Assembly (NCBI GenBank): GCA_013115125.1
Contig: JABANN010000551.1
Coordinates: 1-21,943, forward strand
Length of the DNA: 21,943 bases
Reading direction: 5' to 3'
Source: Perkinsus olseni
Taxonomy: Eukaryota; Perkinsozoa; Perkinsida
Shown: positions 1 through 8,746 of the stretch, piece after piece
Position numbering within the stretch: the first letter of the stretch is position 1
Layout of the letters: the number at the start of each line of letters is the position of its first letter
Made by a program: the position numbers and the translations under genes
Notes under the pieces: generated by a model
Seen by the model: only the letters and a program-made list of their open reading frames with translations
What the model was told of the DNA's origin: nothing
Databases searched by the model: none

Positions 1-250
1 TAATCTGTTATCATTCACTCACCATGGCTTCGGGTTCATCAAACAACACAGGGTCTCCATGGAACTACAACAGGCGCAACAATCGATCACCATGCCGCGC
101 GCTGAATAAATGGCGCAGGGCGCCCTCGCGATCGCCCAAAAATGCAACTCATGAAACGGTTTTGCAAGAAGGCGCAACTTCAGCCACTTTTACCTGTCTT
201 AGCGTTTTGAACGCCCCAAGCACTTGCTCTTGCAAACAAAAGCAACCACA

Positions 251-873
251 ATGGATAATCCATTCAACCCTTCACCCGTCGTCTACGGTGCCATTCGCGG
301 CGCGGCTGCTGCCGTTGCCTCTTCCCCCACTGAGGTAGGCTTGATGGTCCTTCTGTGACTGCTTACTCATCTTCTCTCTTCCAGGTGGTCCCATCGGTGA
401 ACCCCCCTCGCCCTATGCCAGGCATCCTCGGCCATCTAGAGGTTGTGTAAGTTCCTTTGGGCTTCTCGAAGCTCATGTACCTCCGCTCTTGTTCAGGCTG
501 GATGACATCGGCGAAGCCCTGCAAGGCGTCGTCTTCACCTCAATGGACCCGACTGCGGAGCCTACCGGCGAGATCAGCGGCAACAATTCTTCTGGAGCCG
601 GGGACCTCCTCGGAGGACTCTTCAGTACAACCGAGTAGGTCGCAGAACTGCTCATACCACTCCATTGGTAACTCTTGTTTCCTCAGATTAATTGCATCTA
701 TGGGTGGCCTGATCGTGACGTTCATGCTCGTATGTGTTATGGACCGTCTTGCCAAGAGATGTCGCCATTGGGCGACTGCCAAAGTGGTCGCTAAGCTCGT
801 CCCTACCCAACAACCTCAAGAAGAAGAGGAAGATCAGCATGAGGAGAGCGAAGTTGACTATTACGTACATTGA
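251..873 (+). CDS. Small single-pass membrane protein, 4 exons, unidentified
   Basis: Model: exons 251-334, 385-446, 497-634 and 687-873, total 471 nt, giving 156 aa and a TGA stop. The introns are 50, 50 and 52 nt, start GTAGGC, GTAAGT and GTAGGT, and end CCAG, TTCAG and CCTCAG. The start ATG lies in ACAATGG. The N-terminus (MDNPFNPSPVVYGAIRGAA) is Ala/Pro-rich with no signal peptide. Residues about 96-116 (LIASMGGLIVTFMLVCVMDRL without the last residue or so) form one membrane helix, followed by basic residues (RLAKRCRHW) that suggest a cytosolic C-terminal side. The tail is strongly acidic (QEEEEDQHEESE). I do not recognise a family. Frame closure across three canonical introns makes the structure fairly secure; the function is unknown. 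Confidence 0.68.
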
Positions 874-1436
874 AAACAACAAAACAGATGTTCATCTATG
901 CCAATTCATGTTGTTTCGTTTTACTAGTGGTTGCTGTGGGGGCGATTGGTCGCAGTGAGCGTGCTCCTGTAAACTCCTTGAGGGTTATCTGCATGCAAGT
1001 ACACTTTCGGGTAACCCTGGCGACAGGTAAACTCTCTTTAAACGTTAGTATCTCGAAAGTTTTCATTAGTAAGGCGATATGACTTGATTTCTTGCCGATC
1101 TTTTCTTTGGCACGAGGGATACCAAGTGGCCTTCCACGCCCTGGTTGTTACATGAGAGAGAATCCTGGTCGATAGGCCGTTTAGCAGTTCAATTTAGACA
1201 CTCGACACACAACAGCCTTCAACTTGTAGTTCGCATCGCTATGGGGTTAATGGACAGGTGGTTCTCACTGAACACGGGTTGCGTTGAAGCTTCTCGTTTG
1301 TTCTACTAAGAGTGATGGGAGAGTCGAGGATTGTTATCCTTCTAAGTAGAAGATACATGCCTTAGCGTTGCAGGAGAACGATCGATGCGCAGCAGCCCAA
1401 GAGAAGTTCCCTGTATTCCTTGAACTCGCCACGCTG
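874..1436. other. Stretch without recognised gene
   Basis: Downstream of the membrane-protein gene I see no reading frame with protein-like composition and no convincing exon chain on either strand. It presumably holds the 3' untranslated region and intergenic DNA. Near 1370-1450 a plus-strand frame (residues like AAAQEKFPVFLELATLKVAKK) looks mildly protein-like but cannot be tied to a start or to a domain. Confidence 0.4.
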
Positions 1437-1724
1437 AAAGTGGCGAAGAAGCTTCGGGCTTGTCTTCGGAGAAGAAGATGCCCCTAGTTCGATACGCACA
1501 ACCGTAATTGATTTAAACCCGTCCACTGGACGGCGTCCAGTCATCAACCCTCAACGTCGGACATGCGGCTTCGCACAATCGCTAGCTAATGAACTCTGTA
1601 CTTTACAAGGGCTGCTCGACAGTGCACAAATGCTCGTGTTCTCCAAGTCAAACGAACGTAGCGAAGACGCCGTCAGGGGGCTGGGTGATGAGCAGGGATA
1701 TGGCGGGAAGTTGCATAGATGAAG
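1437..1724 (+). other. Unassigned open stretch with protein-like composition
   Basis: A plus-strand frame of about 95 codons is open here without an upstream ATG. Its composition is protein-like (for example TVIDLNPSTGRRPVINPQRR, and further on a Leu-, Ser- and Glu-containing segment ending at a TGA). The reverse-strand frames over the same DNA look like antisense shadows. No family is recognisable. It could be an exon of an unresolved gene or an old remnant of some element; I could not connect it to the neighbouring open stretches. Confidence 0.25.
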
Positions 1725-2389
1725 AGATCGGCCCATAATTGGGTAAGAGTTCGCGTAACTGAGGAAGAGAACATCGGTTGGAGTATGCCCACAACAACCC
1801 AATTAGTTGAAGCGTGTGATGGCTGAGTGAACTCACACGGCCGAGCACTGGGTCTCCGAAAGGACCACTGGGCGAGACGGTAGGCAAGCTGTATATGTGA
1901 GCATCTGTGACAAGACCGTGGTGCCTTTGGTTAGGTGCCACCCACTCACGAGGTTCACGGCGATGCAGGAGCCAGTGTAGTTTATCGTAGGGATGGTCTG
2001 ATCGAGAGTAGCGACTAAATTCGGAAGATTGAAGAAGACGCCCGGGTGGGCAAGTTGCCTAAAGCAACCCACGGCGGGAATTCTCATCGTCGTATCGCAT
2101 CTTTCCTTCAGTAAGCGTTCTCAGAATTAGTCAGACCCAATCGAGTCATTTCAGTGAGTGTGAGAGGATGCAACGAGGAGCGGCCTACGTGATGGTCCGT
2201 GATGGCGTGGATGATTGAAGTGGATACTGTCGGTCGCGTCAGAGTGGGCGGGTAACGACCCAGACGACGGCAGGTGGCTCCCAATAGAAGGCAGATGCAT
2301 TCCAACAACACTCTAAGATGAGTGCCTTCTCACGCCGGAGTTCTCAACGGGTGCTCAAGAATCTTGGCACACAGGTGGTCCTCGACGAG

Positions 2390-2796
2390 CTAAGTTAATG
2401 CTCATGGACTGGAGCATTCAATCAGGGCGCGCATCCACAACTCAACTCAGCATCAGAGGGCCGCTTATGATGACATCACAAGAAATCGACTTGCGCTTGA
2501 CGGTGCCCGCCACCACGTCGTTCCAGACTACCAACCTGAGCGAAGGTCGACTTTCGAAGATACCAATGGGAACGGCGACTCACGCAGACGCTCGTCGCGA
2601 AGAACAGGCACCCCTGCAACGACCGCATATGAAGCGACTGGTCGAACGGAAAGGTGTCAGTAAAATCTTGCAACGGCGTCGGTACCGTGTATATCGAGGC
2701 GCGCGGTCGGGGCTTCCTCACCAAGGGACGCACTGGGAGACGACCGACACTGGAAGACCTTCCCGCCGATCAGCAACCCACTCCGAAAGAAGCTAG
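2390..2796 (+). other. Unassigned open stretch, Arg/Thr-rich
   Basis: One plus-strand frame is open from about 2390 to 2655 with no ATG at its head. It contains a plausible helical segment (HQRAAYDDITRNRLALDGAR) followed by a polar Arg/Ser/Thr-rich stretch (SRRRSSRRTGTPATT). An overlapping frame with an ATG is open for 2398-2796 but looks like a shadow. A third frame (2654-2875) has a short plausible segment (GRRPTLEDLPADQQPTPKEAS). No domain is recognised. The polar linker could belong to a host gene or to an old mobile element, and I do not choose. Confidence 0.25.
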
Positions 2797-3404
2797 TGTG
2801 ACCCAGATGGTGGCTGTTAGCTGCTGTGCTGTGCTCCCAGGCGTGCATCCAAGCCGCCTAGTATTCCCGGGCTGAGCATGGAACCCTCGAGTAGTGATCA
2901 CACTAAACGCCGGTATATACAAGAATACAAGAAATACAACTTTTAATTGTCCGCTAGATCGTGGCAGCAGGGGGTGGTCACAGAGGATGCAGCCCGGATA
3001 TCGTTGTGTGTGCTACAGCGAATTGGAAACTAATTAACACTGAGCGCATCAATAACAACAGCAAGATCTACCCCACGGACGGTTTATTGACCCTCGCCAG
3101 ATAGGGAGAAGGCTTCCCTGCTGGTGGACGGGGGACTCCTGAAACACAGAAGCCACAATAGCGACTATTAAGGTGATTCCATGAGACATCCGGAGGCGCT
3201 CGACAGAGACCTCTGTTCACCCACTCGTAGAGGTTCAAAAAGGGGTGACGACAACCCAGTGGCCACGAAGGTTCCCCATTCTGAGCTCCTCCGCCGTCCA
3301 AGCCACCATTCTGACGTGAAAGCGGGACCCCGATCAACCCACCTCTCCTCTCCACCGCACCCCTCTGGAACTGGGCATTGGTCGTGCTCCACTTGGGGAC
3401 CTCA

Positions 3405-3659
3405 CCACTCTCTGCCAGCTCACAGAAGGATGGTGCCTTGCCCGCATACCTACCCGACCATCTGAACGACGCCGTGCGAGGGGACGTACCGATGTCTGCC
3501 ATTAACGCCATCTTCCAAAGTGACGATCTCCCTCCAGGACGCGTCATGCCTTTCGTCGGTCTTCGTACTGTGCCGGAAATTAGAAGTACCAATGCGCGCC
3601 ATGATGAACTGCGCGGAGCAGCGGAGCCCACTCAGACTCCCGGGAACTCAGCACGCTGA
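3405..3659 (+). other. Possible terminal exon, unassigned
   Basis: After a plausible acceptor (CAGCTCACAG, ending about 3426) the plus-strand frame reads protein-like to a TGA at 3657-3659, with acidic and hydrophobic residues well mixed (YLPDHLNDAVRGDVPMSAI, then FQSDDLPPGRVMPFVGL). Another plus frame just upstream (LELGIGRAPLGDLTTLCQL) also looks coding-like. The 187-codon minus-strand frame over 3068-3631 is Arg/Ser/Gly/Trp-rich and looks like an antisense shadow. I could not assemble a full gene or name a family. Confidence 0.28.
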
Positions 3660-3870
3660 GGGAGCAAGATAGCGTCTCATGAACGGCAGCAGGAATGGCC
3701 GCTGCTGGCTCTCGCGAAAACACTGCATTTCATAATAGTACTTTCCTGTTGCACGGAACGAGGTAACGTACGGCAGCACCGCGGGAGGACAGTAAAATGA
3801 TAACAACAACAGAGTAAGTTGAGGTCACCAATGATACAGGACAGCCATCAGCCGTCATAGCTGCTGGCCC

Positions 3871-6178
3871 TCAGAAGAAGAAATTCATATTAGCAGGCCA
3901 GTAGAATGGCATCAACCCCGCTTGAGGATGCCCAGCTGCAGTGTGCGTGGCAGGTTGAGCCGCTGGAAGCTGCCGCTGCAGAGGAGGAGGGAACTTTGAC
4001 TGGAAGAGAGGACGCTTGAAACAGAGTTCGATCTCGTCTCACCGGACTCACCAGATCAACAGCAGTAACAGTAGTGGGGAATGGTGGAATGCTCGGAGCA
4101 TCCAGGCCAACCTTAGTCAGGCAGGAGTGTTGTGATCAACTAGCCGACGATGGTGCTTACCTTATGGCCTTCTCTCGGCGAGCGCTGAGGAGGTAGAGGC
4201 GGCCCAGCCATGGGTGGCAGGATCGCCTGATCGGAACATCACCTCGGCGGAACGAAGCAGCCAGCCGTCCTCGGAGCGCTGACTAACCTGACTGTATGCG
4301 CCGGGGACCACCCGTGATGGCAGCTGATGGCTCGGAGCCATAGCGACTTGCCGTTGTGACAGGAGGGTCGTCCGGGGCGACAGCTGCCCTAGGGGAGCTG
4401 AAACCCGTCGAGTAACTAACACAGAGAATACCAGGACAGCCTTTCCCGACAGCCTCACCTTCGGACCTCCACAGCAGAGGCTGCTGCTGCTGGTCACATT
4501 CGACGATCTCATCCTCGCTGATGCTGCTCAACGACGATGCGTCTCGCGATACCGAGTGGTGCTTCTGAATCCACCCATGGTCCATCGCGGTCGACGCATG
4601 CAGTCTGGCTTTAGGGTTCAACTAACAGGAGGAGTTGGTCCAAGGGGACAGCGGCTGGGCTCTTTACTTGCATAAACCTATGGATCATATCCCTGGCTGC
4701 TGAGCTCGCTACCCCAGGCGGATATGGTACTCCTCTTGACGTCAAGATACGCTGCAAGGGTCAAGCTAAGATACCCGCTGACCAACACAAGGCTCACATC
4801 CCTGACCGCAGCGGGGTGGTGGCTGCCGGCGCCACCCTGATGGACAGCATACGGGCTGTGACCGACTAGGAGGGCGTACAGGAGGCACCCCAAGGCCCAT
4901 CGATCGCAGGGCAGTCCGTGCGGGGCCCCCATTAGCATCTCGGGGGGCTGAGAGAAAGGCACTTCCGGGCATGAACCAGTCGAGTAAGACTTACCATGCT
5001 GTCTACAGTACCACACAGTGTCCGCCTCCTATTGACACTCCCCCCTTCCGAGAGGCTCTCATCGGGTGAGACCATCTGCTTCTCGTCACCACTGTCCGCT
5101 TCCCCATCGCACCGAGTAGACCAGCCGAAGTCACAAAGCCGGATAGAAATACCTGATTTGGCATACCACTCTTCCCCCAGATCCTGAGTGAAGGTACCAG
5201 TATCATTAGCGCCGTAGGGCCGCAACATGAGGACGTTGGCTGTCTTCAAGTCCCGATGAGCTATGTTGCGATGATGGAGGTGATCCACTGCCGATAATAT
5301 CTGTTCTAGCAGGACTGCTGGTGGTCCGCACCACCATGGCCGTACTTGGCGGAAGATGACAGCGGCCTGACGCTCAGCGACTCTACCGTAGGGCGGGAAG
5401 CGGCGGGCCTGCCAATCAGCCAGCACCCCTCCCGTCGCCAACTCCAACTGCATGTAAATGTGGGTCGTGTCTTCGTAGTAACTGCAGCAGCACAGACCAT
5501 CCCCAACGACGCTTCCAGGCCGCACGATTCACTCGCCAGGACCTTGCGCAAGCCCAGCGTATTCTCCCAGCGTCACACCGCAGAACCCGTGATACTTCGC
5601 AGTGCTCAATAAGTCCCGTTGGAAGGCGTCTATCGATACAGGCGTGAGTATCACAAATTGAAACTCCCGTGAGCGTGCTCTCAGGGCACCCTCACCTACC
5701 CATATAGTGTTAATATATTCTCATGTTTCAGCTCCTGGTGGGTGGCAATCTCGTTGTAAACCCTGTCCAGCATCCCTCGATCGATCAGAGGCTGCTTTTG
5801 GACGGCCTTCAAAGCGTAGTACTCCCCCGTCTCCCTGTCAAGGTCCCAGTCGAAGTCCTCCAGGCGCGAGGGCTTACCTGTCCTTCAGCTGCCTTACTAT
5901 GGCATAGCTGCCCGACCCCAGGATGCACTGTGTCACACTAGGGTAGAGAGAGAACCTCCTGCCGATCGGACCTGAACCGACGAGCCCTTCCCTCCAACCA
6001 GAGCCACTGAGGCACCTGGGAGCTCCAACGGCACAGCAGAGATGCACTCGGGAAGGCTGTGCATCTGCTGCTGGTGGTGGATGGGCTGACGCAACACTAG
6101 TTGGCGATGCGCTCGAGGGTCGTTCGGGTTCCGCCAGCTTGACCCTGCCGAAGCGGTGGAGACACTACCCAGAGACAT
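3871..6178 (-). CDS. PLK4/SAK-like Ser/Thr protein kinase, 12 exons
   Basis: Exons (minus, in order): 6178-6016, 5971-5878, 5834-5700, 5481-5346, 5300-4995, 4947-4798, 4751-4668, 4621-4459, 4415-4288, 4226-4161, 4111-4052, 3999-3871; 1614 nt, 537 aa, stop TGA. Kinase motifs: glycine loop LGSGSYAIV (about 70), ATP-binding YALKAV with K95, helix C ending NEIATHQELKHENIL, catalytic HRDLK with D193, DFG with D233, CGTVDSMPPEML, CDRWALGCLLYALLVGHSPY, and NPKAR near the lobe end. The helix C-to-hinge region and HGL..D.W..GC..Y.LL.G match PLK4/SAK best, which controls centriole duplication; Aurora is the main alternative. I see no polo box: the C-terminus is Ser/Gln-rich then Pro-rich (SKFPPPLQRQLPAAQP). 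The activation loop carries an acidic/Ser insert (about 241-268). Introns are 43-61 nt except 5482-5699. It lies 175 bp downstream of the same-strand PGM gene. The start at 6178 is the first in-frame ATG; a possible 5' UTR intron lies just upstream. Confidence 0.8.
4759..4774 (+). repeat. Intronic motif copy: GGTCAAGCTAAGATAC
   Basis: It lies inside intron 4752-4797 of the minus-strand PLK4-like gene, so it is antisense to its host gene. It differs from the copy at 11063 by one base. Confidence 0.55.
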
Positions 6179-6353
6179 GCGCTCAATGACTAACTCCAGT
6201 ACACGAGTAGAGGAAGGAGTGGTACTCTCACCTGCAGTCTGCTCTCCAGACTCCCAGCATTGACCAACACGATCGATTCTTATTAATGAAAATCATATCT
6301 TAAGCGACTAAGCCTTCCCTCAAGAGGTAAGTAATAACGAGGCCGACAAGAGC

Positions 6354-8129
6354 TCATCTCGAAGTCAGATTATATCTTCCCGGCTGCAGGAAGTAGTCAA
6401 TAACATCCTCAACCACACCCTCGAGCCTCTGCCGGGCTTCCTTCATGCCCTTCTCGTCGCTAGCCTCACAGTAATACTTCACCTTCGGCTCAGTACCAGA
6501 CCCTCTGATGGTGACAGTCGCCTTATTCTCGAAGTAGAGGGTGATCATCTGGTCACTGGGAGTCTGCGGCAGAGCGCTCTTCTTGTCGGCAGTCCTCGAG
6601 TCATAGCCCAGAGTGACGTCCCGGATGCCAGCGATCTTGGAGGCGCCCAGCTGATGCTTGTACTCACCACCATTGCGGAAGTCGTCAAATACCTGCTTAG
6701 TAACCTTGGGGTCGAGCGAGATGAAGTAGCCGTTATGCTGGGCGAAATACCCCACCATTTGACAAAGTTCATTGAACCTCTCCAGCAAAGTGATGCCCCT
6801 CTCCTGACGCCAATAATTAGCCATCTCGCACCACACCGCGCAGGCACTCACGCCGTCCTTGTCGGGCACGGTGAGGGTGAGGGCGCTGCCTAGAGCCTCT
6901 TCATAAGCCGTACAGTGGACCAGCTTGGGGTTCTCAGCCGTCATCTTGAGGGCTTGATTCGCCATCCACTTGAAGCCTGTGAGGGTATCAACATAAACCC
7001 CACCATAGTAGTCAGAAAGGGCCTTGACCATCTTAGAGGAGACAGTGGAGTTGATGACTAGACAGTTCTCTTTCGGGACGCCACGACGATGGGCCATCAG
7101 CAGCTGCCAGTCCGCGAAGATGGTTCCGAGCTCATCACCGCTGAACTGATGCCAAGACCCATCCTTCTGCTTCTCACAGGAGGTGTATCGGTCGGCGTCC
7201 GGGTCATTGGCGAGGACGTAGTCAGCATTCTCTCGCTTAGCTTGAGCCATGCTCATGTCAAGGGCGCCCTTCTCTTCAGGATTCGGGAAGGCCACAGTGG
7301 AGAACTCCGGATCAGGGTACGCCTGGGCCTCGACCACCGAAACGCAGCTGTCGGGAAAACCGAACCTCTTGAGCATGCCAAGGGCGAAGGGAAGGCCCAC
7401 GCCCTGCATGGCCGTGTAGACGAACTTGAGCTCACACTTCTCGTTGAGGTCGGGAAAACGGCAGACCTCATGATGGATCTGATCGATGTAGGTATTGAGG
7501 GCATCGTCATAGGGGTCGATCGTCCCCGACTTGTCCTTAAGGAGGCAGTCGGGCCCTAGCATCTTTACAGCCTCTGGCCAGGGCGTGAGGTTCTCCATGA
7601 TCTTAGCTTGGATTTGGGAGTCAGCAGGAGGGATGATCTGGGCACCATTGGAGCCGTAGACTTTGTAACCGTTGTACTCCTTAGGATTGTGGGAAGCGGT
7701 CATCTGTCCGCCACAGAGGGCGTGAAGGCGGACGATGAGGAAAGGGTTGGACGGGGTTATGCTGGTCTTGTCTATCAGATACACCTTGGCCCCTTTCGAT
7801 AGGAAAACTGCCGAAGCCACATGGGCGAAGGCTCGGGACTTGTGACGGCCATCAAAACCGAATACCACACCACGCTCAGAAAGAGCCTGCTGACCGTACT
7901 TCTCCAGACAGTGCATGCAGAGGCCCTGGGAAGCCTGCATCACCGTAAGACAGTTCATACGATCGAATCCCGTGCCCATCACCCCTCGGAGGCCAGCGGT
8001 GCCGAACTGCAGCCGATTGGTAGGGTTCAGCCGGGCAGCGGCAGCCTGGTCATCGAGGCTTTGAGCTTCCCTGATGGTATCAGCATCAAAATCTAGCTCA
8101 ACCCACTGCTGGACCGCAGGGTTGGACAT
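6354..8129 (-). CDS. Phosphoglucomutase / phosphopentomutase (PGM2-like), intronless
   Basis: One uninterrupted frame of 591 aa with TGA stop. This alpha-D-phosphohexomutase interconverts glucose-1-P and glucose-6-P (PGM2 members also act on ribose-1-P) in the cytosol. Visible motifs: FGTAGLRG (42-49); the phosphoserine loop TASHNPKEYNGYKVYG with catalytic S146; the Mg-binding loop NDPDADR (308-314); sugar-binding GDELGTIF (331-338), TGFKWM (384-389) and YEEALGS (409-415); and the phosphate-binding loop RGSGTEPKVKYYCEA near 542-556. Length and order fit PGM2-type enzymes, and all key residues are present, so it should be active. It is the only intronless gene in the window. The start (MSNPAVQQWVELD) fits family N-termini, but an upstream exon at 8476-8689 could be spliced in frame. 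It is divergent from the MAP3K-like gene, with 617 bp between the two start codons. Confidence 0.95.
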   Translation of the reverse strand: MSNPAVQQWVELDFDADTIREAQSLDDQAAAARLNPTNRLQFGTAGLRGVMGTGFDRMNCLTVMQASQGLCMHCLEKYGQQALSERGVVFGFDGRHKSRAFAHVASAVFLSKGAKVYLIDKTSITPSNPFLIVRLHALCGGQMTASHNPKEYNGYKVYGSNGAQIIPPADSQIQAKIMENLTPWPEAVKMLGPDCLLKDKSGTIDPYDDALNTYIDQIHHEVCRFPDLNEKCELKFVYTAMQGVGLPFALGMLKRFGFPDSCVSVVEAQAYPDPEFSTVAFPNPEEKGALDMSMAQAKRENADYVLANDPDADRYTSCEKQKDGSWHQFSGDELGTIFADWQLLMAHRRGVPKENCLVINSTVSSKMVKALSDYYGGVYVDTLTGFKWMANQALKMTAENPKLVHCTAYEEALGSALTLTVPDKDGVSACAVWCEMANYWRQERGITLLERFNELCQMVGYFAQHNGYFISLDPKVTKQVFDDFRNGGEYKHQLGASKIAGIRDVTLGYDSRTADKKSALPQTPSDQMITLYFENKATVTIRGSGTEPKVKYYCEASDEKGMKEARQRLEGVVEDVIDYFLQPGRYNLTSR

Positions 8130-8746
8130 GGACAGAATCAGACGAGGGCGGTGAGCTGCGCCACTGTGGACGTACGCGTGCGGACGACGGAAGGTCGAGG
8201 GCGAGCGAGACAGGGTGACCGACGTCCATCGTTCGTCTCAAGCCCCCATACCCTAGGGCGGGGCGTCCGTCGGGCTCTAGGGTTGTTGGGGAAGCCAATG
8301 GTCTGACAAAATGGACCAAGTCGGGCGAATTGGAGAAGTGAGGACATGCGCTGATTATGAGCGAGAAATTCCGAAATTGTGACATTGTTCCTTAAAACGG
8401 CGCATAATCGTCAAAACCAATGTGAAAGCGGCAAACGAAGGAATCTTCGCTCAAAGTCATTATATGATGACTTACGATGAAGCCCCCCCATCGACCTAAA
8501 GATACTCTCGTCCCTCCTCGACCGTCTGAGTCGGGCGCGAGGACTCGATCGCGATTTCGCGGCACCACCGAAGAATCCCAGAGGCGGATAGTGGACAAGG
8601 TGGGCTGCCCTTGAAAGCCCCGGCTGAGGTAAAGTGGCCACCTTCAGGTCATCAGACGCCACTGTGTTAAGCACCATCGTGCTCATCATCAGCAACTTCC
8701 ATTAGAATTGGACGCCTTCGGTCCTCCACTGCCTAGCACGTCCACT
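8130..8746. other. Divergent intergenic region, with a possible 5' exon of PGM
   Basis: This region separates the PGM start (minus) from the MAP3K-like start (plus) and must hold both promoters; I see no clear TATA or other core element. On the minus strand an ATG at 8689 opens a frame to a strong donor, GTAAGT, at 8475. Splicing to an acceptor GGCGCAG shortly before the PGM ATG would join in frame and give PGM an Arg/Ser-rich N-terminal extension of about 80 residues. The implied intron (about 320 nt) is long for this locus but matches the few long introns seen. Whether this exon is used is unresolved. Confidence 0.25.

Noticed and set aside
3068-3631. 187-codon minus-strand frame
   Set aside because: Composition is Arg/Ser/Gly/Trp-rich without domain or splice logic; the plus strand over the same DNA is more protein-like, so this is probably an antisense shadow.
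7089-7559. 156-codon plus-strand frame opposite PGM
   Set aside because: It is antisense to the conserved PGM gene; its length follows from the codon pattern of PGM.
8296-8315. CCATTTTGTCAG upstream of PGM (minus strand) as a relic of a dinoflagellate/Perkinsus-type spliced leader
   Set aside because: Only about 9 bases match the CCATTTTGGCTCAAG part of the leader; too short to separate from chance.
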